A stretch of 64,000 nucleotides of DNA from Mycolicibacterium rhodesiae NBB3 (GTDB lineage Bacteria; Actinomycetota; Actinomycetes; Mycobacteriales; Mycobacteriaceae), in contig NC_016604.1 of assembly GCF_000230895.2 (NCBI RefSeq), positions 5,270,001 through 5,334,000 on the forward strand, given 5' to 3'. Shown here one piece after another: positions 8,642 through 18,167 of this stretch. Each line of letters starts with the position of its first letter. Positions within the stretch are counted from its first letter, which is position 1. The position numbers and the translations under genes were made by a program. A model generated the notes under the pieces. The model saw only the letters and a list, made by a program, of their open reading frames with translations, ran no database searches and was not told the origin of the DNA.

Positions 8642-10369
8642 ATGACGGCGGAAGCGCCCCCGGTAGCCGCCCTCGAGCCCCGTCGTCCGTTTCCGGCGCG
8701 ACTCGGCCCCAAGGGCAACCTGGTCTACAAGCTGATCACCACGACCGATCACAAGATGATCGGCATCATGTACTGCGTCGCCTGCTTCATCTTCTTCTTC
8801 ATCGGCGGGCTGATGGCGCTGTTCATCCGCACCGAGTTGGCGATGCCCGGGCTGCAGTTCCTGTCCAACGAGCAGTTCAACCAGCTGTTCACGATGCACG
8901 GCACCGCGATGCTGCTGTTCTACGCGACCCCGATCGTGTTCGGTTTCGCCAACCTGGTCCTGCCGTTGCAGATCGGCGCACCCGACGTGGCATTCCCGCG
9001 ACTGAACGCGTTGAGCTTCTGGCTGTTCCTGTTCGGTGCGCTGATCGCCTTGAGCGGTTTCATCACCCCGAACGGCGCCGCCGACTTCGGCTGGACCGCC
9101 TACTCCCCGCTGACCGACGCGATCCATTCGCCGGGTCCCGGTGGTGACCTGTGGATCCTCGGCCTAGGCGTCGGTGGCCTCGGCACCATCCTGGGCGCCG
9201 TCAACATGATCACCACGGTGGTCTGCATGCGCGCACCGGGTATGACGATGTTCCGCATGCCGATCTTCACCTGGAACATCCTGGTGACCTCGATTCTGGT
9301 GCTGCTGATCTTCCCGCTGCTGACCGCGGCGCTGTTCGGTCTGGCCGCCGACCGCCACCTCGGCGCGCACGTCTACGACCCGGCCAACGGCGGTGTCATC
9401 CTCTGGCAGCACCTGTTCTGGTTCTTCGGACACCCCGAGGTGTACGTCATCGCGTTGCCGTTCTTCGGGATCATCAGCGAAGTGGTGCCGGTGTTCTCGC
9501 GTAAGCCGATCTTCGGATACACGACGCTGGTGTACGCCACCTTCAGCATCGCGGCGTTGTCGATGGCGGTGTGGGCGCACCACATGTTCGCCACGGGTGC
9601 GGTGCTGCTGCCGTTCTTCAGCTTCATGACGTTCCTGATCGCGGTGCCGACCGGTATCAAGTTCTTCAACTGGATCGGCACGATGTGGAAGGGCCAGTTG
9701 ACCTTTGAGACACCGATGCTCTTCTCGGTGGGCTTCCTGGTCACCTTCCTGCTCGGCGGTCTGTCGGGTGTGCTGTTGGCCAGCCCGCCGCTGGACTTCC
9801 ACGTCACCGACTCCTACTTCGTGGTGGCGCACTTCCACTACGTGCTGTTCGGCACGATCGTGTTCGCCACCTATGCGGGCATCTACTTCTGGTTCCCGAA
9901 GATGACGGGCCGGCTGCTCGATGAGCGGCTGGGCAAGCTGCACTTCTGGTTGACGTTCATCGGGTTCCACACCACGTTCCTGGTGCAGCACTGGGTCGGT
10001 GACGAGGGCATGCCGCGCCGCTACGCGGACTACCTGCCCTCGGACGGTTTCACGACCCTCAACGTCGTCTCGACGATCGGCGCGTTCATCCTCGGTGTCT
10101 CGACGATTCCGTTCGTGTGGAACGTGTTCAAGAGCTGGCGCTACGGCGAGCCGGTCACCGTCGACGATCCCTGGGGCTACGGCAACTCGCTGGAATGGGC
10201 GACCAGTTGCCCACCGCCGCGGCACAACTTCACCGAGCTGCCCCGCATCCGTTCGGAGCGGCCGGCATTCGAGCTGCACTATCCGCACATGGTGGACCGG
10301 ATCCGCGCCGAGGCACACGTCGGCCGCGACCACGCGACAGCGGTCACCGCGAGCTCGGACTCTCAGTAG
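8642..10369 (+). CDS. ctaD: Cytochrome c oxidase aa3-type subunit I
   Basis: 575 residues with about twelve membrane helices. Haem a ligand His is in FTMHGTAMLLFY; the CuB His and crosslinked Tyr are in WFFGHPEVYVIALP; two further CuB His are in WAHHMFATGA; the haem a3/a ligands are in VVAHFHYVLFGTIVF. It catalyses the terminal reduction of O2 by the membrane cytochrome bcc-aa3 supercomplex. The sequence is nearly colinear with the M. tuberculosis protein as I remember it, from MTAEAPP to the RHNFTELPRIRSERPAFELHYPHM tail region. The familiar downstream neighbour serB2 is absent, which suggests a second copy or a moved gene. It ends tail-to-tail with the nitrate reductase (7-bp overlap). Confidence 0.96.
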   Translation: MTAEAPPVAALEPRRPFPARLGPKGNLVYKLITTTDHKMIGIMYCVACFIFFFIGGLMALFIRTELAMPGLQFLSNEQFNQLFTMHGTAMLLFYATPIVFGFANLVLPLQIGAPDVAFPRLNALSFWLFLFGALIALSGFITPNGAADFGWTAYSPLTDAIHSPGPGGDLWILGLGVGGLGTILGAVNMITTVVCMRAPGMTMFRMPIFTWNILVTSILVLLIFPLLTAALFGLAADRHLGAHVYDPANGGVILWQHLFWFFGHPEVYVIALPFFGIISEVVPVFSRKPIFGYTTLVYATFSIAALSMAVWAHHMFATGAVLLPFFSFMTFLIAVPTGIKFFNWIGTMWKGQLTFETPMLFSVGFLVTFLLGGLSGVLLASPPLDFHVTDSYFVVAHFHYVLFGTIVFATYAGIYFWFPKMTGRLLDERLGKLHFWLTFIGFHTTFLVQHWVGDEGMPRRYADYLPSDGFTTLNVVSTIGAFILGVSTIPFVWNVFKSWRYGEPVTVDDPWGYGNSLEWATSCPPPRHNFTELPRIRSERPAFELHYPHMVDRIRAEAHVGRDHATAVTASSDSQ

Positions 10370-13300
10370 ACGTCGCGGACGTATCGCTTCGCGGCGACTA
10401 GTTCGCGTTTGAAGTCGTGGGCTCCCTCGCGCGACATTCGGCCGTGAGTCTCGATGATCGTCGTCAGCGCCGCATCGACGTCTTTGGCCATCCGGGTGGC
10501 GTCGCCGCACACGTAGAAGTGCCCGCCGTCGTCGAGCCAGCGCCACACATCGGCACCGCGGTCGAGCATCTTGTGCTGCACGTACACCCGGTCGGACTGG
10601 TCGCGACTGAACGCCAGGTCGAGTCGGCTGAGGAAGCCGTCGCGGGCCATGTCCTCCAAATCGTGGCGGTAATAGAAGTTTTCGTTTCGGTGCTGGTCGC
10701 CGAAGAACAGCCAGTTGCGACCCGCATGACCGAGCGCACGCCGCTCCTGAAGGAAGCCGCGGAACGGTGCGATGCCGGTGCCGGGACCGACCATGATCAT
10801 CGGTGTGCCGCTGTCCGCGGGCGGCCGGAAGTGTGGTGAGCGTTGCAGGAAGACCGGCGCCGACGCGGCACGGTCGGCCAGAAAGGTCGAGCAGACGCCG
10901 CCGCGTCGCCTGCCGTCGGCACCGTGGTAGCGCACCACCGACACCGTCAGCTGGATCTCGTTCGGGCTGACCAACGGACTCGACGAGATCGAATAGTTGC
11001 GCGGGGTCAGGCGCACCAGCACGTCCAGCCATTCGACCGGGTCGGCGTGAACCACGAACTCCTGCACCAGATCCAAACCATCCCGGCCGGCCAGCCATCT
11101 GTCCAGCTTGTGTTTCGGAGCGCGCAGCGCCTTCGCGTCGCGGCTGTGATCGGCGATGAAGCGCAACAGATCCGGGGTGATTCGGCAGATGTCGTACCGC
11201 GACATCAGCGCGTCGCGCAGTGTCTGCTCGACACCGTCGACCTCCACGACGTGTTGGCCCCGCATGCCGGTCGCGGCCAGCCAAGCGTCGACCGTGGCGG
11301 GGTCGTTCGTGGGACACACGCCGAGAGAGTCACCCGCGGCGTAGTCGACGTCGTGCTCGGACACGTCGAAACCGAACTGGCGCACTTCTTTTCGCGATGC
11401 TCCGGTCGTCAGCACGACGTTGCGCACCAGCGGCGCGACGATCGGATGTGCTCGGGTGAACGGCTCGGCGACGGGCGCAGGCTTCGAGGACACCGAGCGA
11501 CCGAGCAGGGCGGCCGCCTGGTCCACCCACCGGCCCATCGGTGCGTCGTCGTACGCCTCGCACTCGACACGATCGAGCAGCCGTGCCGCTCCGAGCGCGG
11601 CCAGCCGTGCGTCGAGCATTTTGGCGTGGCCGCAGAAGTTGTCGTATGTGCGGTCGCCGATGCCGAGAACGGCGAATCGCATACCGGTCAGCGTGGGGGC
11701 GTTCGGGGAGTTGAGCCGTTTCCAGAACTCCGCGCCGTTGTCCGGCGGCCCGCCGTCGCCGAACGTGCTGGTGACTATCAGCACGTCGCGAGCGGCGAGT
11801 TCGGCGAGGGCGAGGTCGTTCATGTTCACGAGGTTCGGCGCTCCGATGGCGGCAGCCACCTTGCCCGCGAACTCCTCGGCCCGTCCGGTCTGCGACGCCC
11901 ACAGCACGAGCGGGCCATCGGTGAGGTCCGGTCGGGTCAGCGCCGCGTTCGCGCGCACGGCGGCGCCGACGGGCCGCAGAGTGACCGCGCATGCCTTGAA
12001 TTCGGGCTGCAGCGAGTCGGGGTCGACCGCGTCGTTGGTGAGTGCGTTGACGGCGAGGTACTCGCCGTCTTCGTCGTTCCAGTGGAACGGCACAAAGCAG
12101 GTGCCCTCACGCACGCGATCGGAGACCACCGCGGGTAGGACGGCGCGGCCGCGACGGGTGGTGAGTTCGACGGGCTGATCGTCGGAGATGTCCAGAGCAG
12201 CCGCGTCGAGCGGGTGGATCTCTACGAAGGGTCGGCCGTTGAGCTTGTTGAGGGTGTCGACCTTGCCCGTCTTGGTCATCGTGTGCCACTGGTGTTGCAG
12301 GCGCCCGGTGTTGAGCACGAACGGATAGTCGTCGTCGGGGAGCTCGCGGGCGTCCATGTGTGGGCGGGCGTGAAACACTGCGCGCCTCGACGGAGTCGGG
12401 AAGGCCAGCCGTGGCATGTGTCCGTTCTCGTCAACGAAGTGATCCTGGCTGACACCGTCGTTGAGGTACCTGATCGGATGACGGTCGTTTTCGTCGTCAG
12501 GCGGGCACGGCCACTGCAACGACGTCTCGCGCAGCCGTGCGTAACTCACGCCGCGCAGGTCGTAGCCGGTCTTCGGGTTGGAGAACCGGCGGATCTCGTC
12601 GAAGATCTGCTCGCTGGACTCGTAGTCGAAGTGCTCTCCATAGCCCAGGTGGGCAGCGACCTGGCAGATCAACTGCCAGTCGGGGCGCGAATCCCCGTGT
12701 GGCGGTATCGACTGTGCCAGCAGCGTGAGGTTGCGTTCGGAGTTCACCATCACCGCGTCGGATTCGGCCCACAGCGTGGCCGGCAGCACGATGTCGGCGT
12801 AACGGTTGGTCGCGGTCGCGCTGTAGGCGTCCTGGGTGATGACGAGTTCGGCGGCTTCCAGCCCGGCGATCACGGTTTTGCGATTGGCCACGGTGGCAAC
12901 GGGATTGGTGCAGATGATCCAGCAGGCCTTGATGCGCCCGTCGGCGAGCTGACCGAACATGTCGATGGTGCCGGGTCCGACGTCAGGCCGAATGGTTCCG
13001 GGTTCCAGTGCCCACTGCTGTTCGACGAATTCGCGGTCGGCAGCGGAGACCACCGAGCGTTGACCGGGCAGACCCGGTCCCATGTAACCCATTTCGCGGC
13101 CACCCATGGCGTTGGGCTGACCGGTCAGCGACATCGGCCCGCTGCCGGGGCGGCAGATCGCGCCGGTGGCCAGATGCAGGTTGCAGATGGCGTTGGTGTT
13201 CCAGGTGCCGTGAGTGCTCTGGTTCAGGCCCATGGTCCAGCAGCTCATCCACTCGCCCGCCTCGGCGATCATCCGGGCGGCGGTGCGGATGTCTTCTTCG

Positions 13301-14139
13301 GCGAGGCCGGTGAGCTGCGCGACCACTTCAGGCGTGTAGTCGGCGAGGAAGGCGGGCATGGAGTCCCAGCCTTCGGTGTGCTCGGCGATGAAATCGAAAT
13401 CTATTGCGCCGTTGTTCGCCTCATCTTCCAAGAGCAGGTGAAGCAGTCCGTTGAGCAGTGCGAGGTCGGTACCGGGCCTGATCTGCAGGAAGAGATCGGC
13501 CCGTTCGGCCGTAGCGGTTCGCCGGGGGTCGACGACGATCAGCTTGGCGCCCGCCTTCAGCCGATCGGCCATCCGCAGGTACAGGATGGGGTGGCAGTCG
13601 GCCATGTTCGAGCCGATGACGAAGAACAGGTCGCTGCAATCGAAGTCGGTGTAGGAGCCCGGTGGGCCGTCAGCGCCGAGCGACTGCTTGAAACCCGTTC
13701 CCGCACTTGCCATGCAGAGTCGTGAGTTGGACTCGATGTGCACGGTGCGCAGGAAGCCCTTGGCCAGCTTGGTGGCCAGGTACTGCGCCTCGATCGACAT
13801 CTGGCCCGACACGTAGAGTGCGACGGCGTCCGGGCCGTGCTCGTCGACGATGGCCCGCAGCCGTCGTCCGGCCTCAGCGACCGCATCGTCGACAAGTATC
13901 GGAACCGGCTCCTCACCGCGGGCGGTGCGTACCAGCGCCGTACTCAGCCGTCCGTTGACAGCGGCCATCATCTCGGCGTGTGTGGCGCCCTTGGTACACA
14001 GTCTGCCGAAGTTGGTGGGGTGCAGCTTGTCTCCGGTGACGCGTGCGATGACGGGTCGGCCGGTATCGGAGTTCACGGCGCTGTGAACTTCGATACCGCA
14101 GCCGACACCGCAGTATGAGCACGCGGTCCTGGTCACCAT
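10363..14139 (-). CDS. Single-chain assimilatory nitrate reductase fused to diflavin (CysJ-like) reductase
   Basis: 1258 residues from the ATG at 14139; the frame runs on to 15429, but that part lies inside narK. Residues 1-60 hold a [4Fe-4S] site (CSYCGVGC then GRLCTKGA). Residues about 60-720 form a NasA/NarB-type molybdopterin domain (SCWTMGLNQSTHGTWN, GQPNAMGGREMG). Residues about 738-880 form a flavodoxin (VLWASQTGRAEEFAGK, TSTFGDGGPPDN), and about 900-1258 a FAD/NADPH reductase (RNYSISSSP, MIMVGPGTGIAPFRGFLQE). It should take electrons from NADPH through FAD, FMN and Fe-S to Mo and reduce cytoplasmic nitrate to nitrite, needing no separate electron donor. Mycobacterial hybrid nitrate reductases of this layout are known (called NasN in M. 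smegmatis, from memory). It starts five bases after narK. Confidence 0.93.
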   Translation of the reverse strand: MVTRTACSYCGVGCGIEVHSAVNSDTGRPVIARVTGDKLHPTNFGRLCTKGATHAEMMAAVNGRLSTALVRTARGEEPVPILVDDAVAEAGRRLRAIVDEHGPDAVALYVSGQMSIEAQYLATKLAKGFLRTVHIESNSRLCMASAGTGFKQSLGADGPPGSYTDFDCSDLFFVIGSNMADCHPILYLRMADRLKAGAKLIVVDPRRTATAERADLFLQIRPGTDLALLNGLLHLLLEDEANNGAIDFDFIAEHTEGWDSMPAFLADYTPEVVAQLTGLAEEDIRTAARMIAEAGEWMSCWTMGLNQSTHGTWNTNAICNLHLATGAICRPGSGPMSLTGQPNAMGGREMGYMGPGLPGQRSVVSAADREFVEQQWALEPGTIRPDVGPGTIDMFGQLADGRIKACWIICTNPVATVANRKTVIAGLEAAELVITQDAYSATATNRYADIVLPATLWAESDAVMVNSERNLTLLAQSIPPHGDSRPDWQLICQVAAHLGYGEHFDYESSEQIFDEIRRFSNPKTGYDLRGVSYARLRETSLQWPCPPDDENDRHPIRYLNDGVSQDHFVDENGHMPRLAFPTPSRRAVFHARPHMDARELPDDDYPFVLNTGRLQHQWHTMTKTGKVDTLNKLNGRPFVEIHPLDAAALDISDDQPVELTTRRGRAVLPAVVSDRVREGTCFVPFHWNDEDGEYLAVNALTNDAVDPDSLQPEFKACAVTLRPVGAAVRANAALTRPDLTDGPLVLWASQTGRAEEFAGKVAAAIGAPNLVNMNDLALAELAARDVLIVTSTFGDGGPPDNGAEFWKRLNSPNAPTLTGMRFAVLGIGDRTYDNFCGHAKMLDARLAALGAARLLDRVECEAYDDAPMGRWVDQAAALLGRSVSSKPAPVAEPFTRAHPIVAPLVRNVVLTTGASRKEVRQFGFDVSEHDVDYAAGDSLGVCPTNDPATVDAWLAATGMRGQHVVEVDGVEQTLRDALMSRYDICRITPDLLRFIADHSRDAKALRAPKHKLDRWLAGRDGLDLVQEFVVHADPVEWLDVLVRLTPRNYSISSSPLVSPNEIQLTVSVVRYHGADGRRRGGVCSTFLADRAASAPVFLQRSPHFRPPADSGTPMIMVGPGTGIAPFRGFLQERRALGHAGRNWLFFGDQHRNENFYYRHDLEDMARDGFLSRLDLAFSRDQSDRVYVQHKMLDRGADVWRWLDDGGHFYVCGDATRMAKDVDAALTTIIETHGRMSREGAHDFKRELVAAKRYVRDVY

Positions 14140-14144
14140 GGGCG

Positions 14145-15596
14145 TCAGGCGGGCACCGGTGCGGTTGCGCGGCCGACTTGCTCCCCTGCATCGACCCGTG
14201 AGGTCTGAACGCGCAGGAACACGACCCAGGTGACGATCGCGCAGATCACGTAGAAGCCGAGGAAGACCCAGAACGCGTTGGTCGCGGACTTGGCGTCGCT
14301 GACATAGGAGGCGCGCAGCACGACGTTGATGAACACCCCGCCCAGCGCGCCGATGGCGCCGGCGAAGCCGATCAGCGCACCGGACATGCTGCGTGACCAC
14401 GCTGCCTTCTCGTCGCGGCTCCAGTCGTCGTGGCCCTGAGCCTTGGCCTCGAAGATCGACGGGATCATCTTGTACGTCGAGCCGTTTCCGAGACCCGACA
14501 GGATGAACAGCAGGATGAAACCGACGACGTAGGCGATCATCTGGCCGCCGGTCGCGGCACCGGCCATGCCGTCGTCGATCATGCCTGTGGCCACCAGGAT
14601 GCCCGCGGCGAAGATCATCGCGACGAACGTGTACATGGTGACCTTGCCCCCACCGATCCGATCGGAGATCTTGCCGCCGAACGGGCGGGAGATCGAGCCG
14701 AGAAGCGGGCCGATGAATGCGATCTGGGCGGCGTGCAGCGATGCCTCTGCCGCGCTGTCTCCGCCGGCGAGGAAGTTGATCTGCAGCACCTGCCCGAACG
14801 CGAACGAGAAGCCGATGAAGGAACCAAAGGTGCCGATGTAGAGGAAGCTCATCACCCAGGAGTGCTTGAATCGCAACGCTTCTGCCATTGCGCCGATGTT
14901 GGACCGTTGGTTGCCGAGGTTGTCCATGAACAGGGCGGCGCCGAGTGCGGCGAGACCGATCAGCACCAGGTAGATAGCGCAGACTACCTCGGGTGCGGTG
15001 TTGCTGACCGTCGCGATCACCAGAAGGCCGACCAGCTGGATCACCGGAACGCCGATGTTGCCGCCGCCGGCGTTGAGCCCCAGCGCCCAGCCCTTGAGCC
15101 GCTGCGGATAGAACGCGTTGATATTGGTCATCGACGACGCGAAGTTCCCGCCGCCGAGGCCGGCGAACGCCGCAACGACCATGAACGTGGTGTAGGACGT
15201 GCCGGGTCGTTGCATGACCCAGAGCGTGAGCAGTGTCGGGATGAGCAGCAGCGTGGCGCTCACGATGGTCCAGTTTCGGCCGCCGAACCTGGCTGGCGCG
15301 ATGGTGTACGGAATGCGCATGGCGGCGCCGACCAGCGTGGGCACCGCAACCAGGTAGAACTTGCCCGCGGCATCGATGCCGTACACGTTTTGCGGCATGA
15401 ACAAAACCATCACCGACCAGATCGACCACACCGAGAATCCGACGTGCTCGGCGAAGATGGACCAGATCAGGTTGCGATTGGCGATGCGCTTACCGGTGGT
15501 CTCCCACGCCTCGACATCTTCGGCGTCCCAGTGCTCAATCGTTCGGCTGCGGCTCAATGTCTTCACGAGCACTAGGTTCGCGTGCTGGGATTCCAC
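14145..15596 (-). CDS. narK: NarK-type nitrate/nitrite transporter (MFS)
   Basis: 483 residues with about 12 hydrophobic helices. The two nitrate signature segments of the NNP family are present: GGGNFASSMTNINAFYP (about residue 135) and ALGLNAGGGNIGVPV (about 155), plus the second-half copy GLGNGSTYKMIP. It would import nitrate for the coupled reductase five bases downstream. The listed GTG at 15596 is the longest choice; GTG codons at 15572 or 15566 (starting VKTLSRSRTIEHW) are credible alternatives, and none has a good ribosome binding site. A GlnR-like AC-N9-AC element lies just upstream. Confidence 0.93.
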   Translation of the reverse strand: MESQHANLVLVKTLSRSRTIEHWDAEDVEAWETTGKRIANRNLIWSIFAEHVGFSVWSIWSVMVLFMPQNVYGIDAAGKFYLVAVPTLVGAAMRIPYTIAPARFGGRNWTIVSATLLLIPTLLTLWVMQRPGTSYTTFMVVAAFAGLGGGNFASSMTNINAFYPQRLKGWALGLNAGGGNIGVPVIQLVGLLVIATVSNTAPEVVCAIYLVLIGLAALGAALFMDNLGNQRSNIGAMAEALRFKHSWVMSFLYIGTFGSFIGFSFAFGQVLQINFLAGGDSAAEASLHAAQIAFIGPLLGSISRPFGGKISDRIGGGKVTMYTFVAMIFAAGILVATGMIDDGMAGAATGGQMIAYVVGFILLFILSGLGNGSTYKMIPSIFEAKAQGHDDWSRDEKAAWSRSMSGALIGFAGAIGALGGVFINVVLRASYVSDAKSATNAFWVFLGFYVICAIVTWVVFLRVQTSRVDAGEQVGRATAPVPA

Positions 15597-15611
15597 GTCG
15601 ATTGCACGATC

Positions 15612-15624
15612 GTGTCCGAAACGT
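15612..15624 (-). promoter_or_regulatory. Possible GlnR box upstream of narK
   Basis: On the minus strand the sequence reads ACGTTTCGGACAC, an AC-N9-AC spacing embedded in TTGAC-GTTTCG-GACAC. Mycobacterial GlnR boxes are described as AC-N9-AC with a GTNAC-N6-GNAAC-like core; the second half-site here deviates by one base. It lies 16 bases from the longest narK start and 46 bases from the shortest. Nitrate assimilation genes are established GlnR targets in mycobacteria, which raises the prior, but such a degenerate pattern also occurs by chance. Confidence 0.35.
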
Positions 15625-15701
15625 CAACACCCGCTCACTTCCCGATGGGCTGCGTGCGCGGTGGACGAAACGCGACGGAAACAAACGTGACCCAGGCCAC
15701 C

Positions 15702-16094
15702 TCAGCTGTCGTCGGGTTTCACCGCCAGCACGGGTTTCGGGCACTCGAGTAGCACCTGCTGCGACACGCTGCCCAGCAACAACTTGCCAACCGGGCTGCG
15801 ATGCCGGATGCCGATGACGAGTAGGTCGGCGTCGTCTCGGTCCATGGCTTTGAGCAGCTCTTTGGCCGTGTCCACGCCAACGGGCTGGGTGAGTTCGAAC
15901 TCGACGCCGCATTCACCCAGATGCTGTTCGACATCGTGTACCTCACCGGACTGGGCGAATCGGGGGTCGGAGTACGCCTCCCCTGACGTCGAATTGACGA
16001 CCAGGAGCGTGGTGCCGCGGAGTTTCGCCTCGGCGATTCCGTGTTCGAGGGCCGCCCGGCCGAAGGGGTCCGCGCTGTATCCGACGACAATCAT
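15702..16094 (-). CDS. Universal stress protein (UspA family)
   Basis: 130 residues, a single Usp domain. The N-terminal strand is MIVVGYSADPFGRAALEHG and the ATP-binding loop is GIRHRSPVGKLLLGSVSQ, matching the G-2x-G-9x-G-S/T type with a modified first part. The start overlaps the tctA stop by four bases (ATGA), so it is the last cistron of tctCBA. Usp proteins coupled to transporters elsewhere can act as ATP/AMP-sensing regulators of transport; that role here is inference. The 3' end is 105 bp from narK. Confidence 0.9.
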   Translation of the reverse strand: MIVVGYSADPFGRAALEHGIAEAKLRGTTLLVVNSTSGEAYSDPRFAQSGEVHDVEQHLGECGVEFELTQPVGVDTAKELLKAMDRDDADLLVIGIRHRSPVGKLLLGSVSQQVLLECPKPVLAVKPDDS

Positions 16095-17641
16095 GACTGG
16101 GCCGCCTTCTCGCGCTGATCCCTGTCGTCCTCGACCACGAGAAGCGTCTCCTCGTTGCGGTGCATGAGCTTGAGCACCAGCGGTATCAGCAGCAGAATCA
16201 CCATCAGGACGTACACGACGATGGCGACGGGCTCGGTGAACAGGCTGCCCCAGTCACCGCCGCCCAGCTGCAGGCTCTGCCGCAGTTGTCGTTCGATTCG
16301 CGGTCCGAGGATCACGCCGATGATCAGGGGCAGCACCGGCAGCCCGAACCTGCGCATCATCAGACCGAGGAGGCCGAACACCAGCAGCAGCGCCAGGTCC
16401 AGTGGCTGCACGTTCACGGCCAGAGCGCCGAGGCAGGCGAAGAAGAGGATGCCCGCGTAGAGGTAAGGCCGTGGTGTGCGTAACAGCTTGGCCCACAGGG
16501 GCGCCAGTGGCAGGTTCAGCAGCAGCAGAAGCAGGTTGCCGATGAAGAGGCTGGCGATCAGCGTCCAGATCAGCAGCGGTTCCTTCTCGAAGAGCGTTGG
16601 ACCGGGCTGGATTCCGTAGGACACGAAGGCGGTCAGCATCACCGCGGCGGTGGCGTTGGTCGGCAGACCGAGCGACAGCATCGGCACGAGAGTGCCTGCG
16701 GCCGAAGCATTGTTGGCGGCTTCCGGACCTGCGACGCCCTCGATGGCGCCCTTGCCGAACTCTGCATCATGCCCGCTGCGCTTGGCAAAGCGCTTCTCGG
16801 TGATGTAGGACAGGAACGTCGGCAGCTCCGCGCCGCCTGCAGGCAGCGCGCCGAACGGGAATCCGTATGCGGTACCGCGCAACCAGGGCTTCCACGAACG
16901 CTGCCAGTCGCTCTTGCCCATCCAGGGCCGGCCGACGGGGATGACCTCGGCCGGGCGGCGGCGCAGATGCGCTGCGACCCAAAGTGCTTCGCCAACCGCG
17001 AAGATGGCCACGGCGATGATCACGATGTCGATGCCGTCGGACAGCAGCGGAATGCCGAAGGTCGCGCGGGGCTGGCCGGTGAGGAAATCGATGCCGATGC
17101 AGCCGATCGCCAAACCGAGGAACAGTGAGATGGCGCCGCGTAACTTGGACGACCCGAGCACCGCGGTGACGGCGACAAGCGCGAAGAGCATGATCGCCAG
17201 ATACGACGGCGCGCCCAGCGTGACCGCGAAGCGTGAGATCGCCGGGGCGAAAGCGGCGAGCAGTGCCGTGCCGATGGTGCCGGCCACGAATGATCCGATT
17301 GCCGCTGTCGCCAATGCTTGTGCCGCGCGACCGGCTTTGGCCATCTTGTTGCCCTCGATCGCCGTGATGACCGAAGACGACTCCCCCGGTGTGTTCAACA
17401 GGATCGAGGTCGTCGATCCGCCGTACATGCCACCGTAGAAGATTCCGGCGAACATGATGAACGCCGCGCTGGGGCTGACGTTGTAGGTCACCGGCAACAG
17501 CAGCGCCACGGTCATGGCGGGCCCGATACCCGGAAGCACACCGACCGCGGTGCCGAGCAGCACACCGATCACGGCGTACAGCAGGTTCATCGGGGTGGCG
17601 GCCTGCTCGAACCCCTGGATCAGCCAGTCGAGATTTTCCAT
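16091..17641 (-). CDS. tctA: Tripartite tricarboxylate transporter large membrane subunit TctA
   Basis: 516 residues from the ATG at 17641, with about 11-12 membrane helices. Family signatures visible are VGVLPGIGPAMTVALLLP near residue 40, IMFAGIFYGGMYGGSTTSIL and LNTPGESSSVITAIEG following it, and a second-half repeat around PTFLSYITEKRFAK and GLPTNATAAVML. TctA is the transmembrane channel of the Na+- or H+-driven TctABC system for citrate and similar acids. The ATG follows the tctB stop by one base; an upstream extension to 17731 would lie inside tctB and is rejected. Part of tctC-tctB-tctA-usp. Confidence 0.95.
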   Translation of the reverse strand: MENLDWLIQGFEQAATPMNLLYAVIGVLLGTAVGVLPGIGPAMTVALLLPVTYNVSPSAAFIMFAGIFYGGMYGGSTTSILLNTPGESSSVITAIEGNKMAKAGRAAQALATAAIGSFVAGTIGTALLAAFAPAISRFAVTLGAPSYLAIMLFALVAVTAVLGSSKLRGAISLFLGLAIGCIGIDFLTGQPRATFGIPLLSDGIDIVIIAVAIFAVGEALWVAAHLRRRPAEVIPVGRPWMGKSDWQRSWKPWLRGTAYGFPFGALPAGGAELPTFLSYITEKRFAKRSGHDAEFGKGAIEGVAGPEAANNASAAGTLVPMLSLGLPTNATAAVMLTAFVSYGIQPGPTLFEKEPLLIWTLIASLFIGNLLLLLLNLPLAPLWAKLLRTPRPYLYAGILFFACLGALAVNVQPLDLALLLVFGLLGLMMRRFGLPVLPLIIGVILGPRIERQLRQSLQLGGGDWGSLFTEPVAIVVYVLMVILLLIPLVLKLMHRNEETLLVVEDDRDQREKAAQS

Positions 17642-17642
17642 G

Positions 17643-18167
17643 TCAGAGGATTCCGTCCAGAATGCCTGCGGGCAAAGGGATTCCAAGCCCGGAGTAGAAA
17701 GCGTAGAAGCTGCCGACCGAGAGCAACGCACCGATCAGAATGTTGCGGACGTAATGCTTGCTGCCGAGTACGGTCGCGGTGCCCGCGAACAGCAGTGCGC
17801 CCGTGATGGCCCAGCCGAGCGGCTGCACCAGCAGGATGGTGGCGACGAAGATGCCGACGAGAAGACCGACGGTGCGCCAGTCGGCAGGCGCATCCGGATC
17901 GACGTCCTCGCCTGCGTCCGCCTCCCCCACCGAGCCGCGTGGAATCGCGATGGCCAGCACGACCGCCAGCGCGATCAATACGACGCCGATGACGACGGGA
18001 AACATCTTCGGCCCGACGGGGTCCACCTTCGCGAAGCCCGCCTCGAGGGTTATCGCGTCATATATGACGAACGCACCGACAGCGACGAGCACGACGCAGA
18101 CGAGGTATTGCGCTCTGTCGACGCGCTTTTCAGGCTCTGCGGTCGCCGCATCTTCTGTCGTCGTCAT
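17643..18167 (-). CDS. tctB: Tripartite tricarboxylate transporter small membrane subunit TctB
   Basis: 174 residues with four predicted membrane helices: LVCVVLVAVGAFVIYDAIT, MFPVVIGVVLIALAVVLAIA, VGLLVGIFVATILLVQPLG and a C-terminal pair around NILIGALLSVGSFYAFYS. A hydrophilic acidic loop (GEADAGEDVDPDAPAD) separates helices 2 and 3. It is the small integral-membrane partner of TctA. The ATG overlaps the tctC stop by four bases, confirming the operon order tctC-tctB-tctA. Confidence 0.92.
   Translation of the reverse strand: MTTTEDAATAEPEKRVDRAQYLVCVVLVAVGAFVIYDAITLEAGFAKVDPVGPKMFPVVIGVVLIALAVVLAIAIPRGSVGEADAGEDVDPDAPADWRTVGLLVGIFVATILLVQPLGWAITGALLFAGTATVLGSKHYVRNILIGALLSVGSFYAFYSGLGIPLPAGILDGIL

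Noticed and set aside
9164..11317. Minus-strand 717-codon open frame
   Set aside because: It covers ctaD and the reductase domain in other frames and gives Arg/Gly-rich sequence without any family signature.
14140..15429. N-terminal extension of the nitrate reductase frame
   Set aside because: It lies wholly inside narK in another frame and gives basic low-complexity sequence; the Fe-S Cys motif starts at the ATG at 14139.
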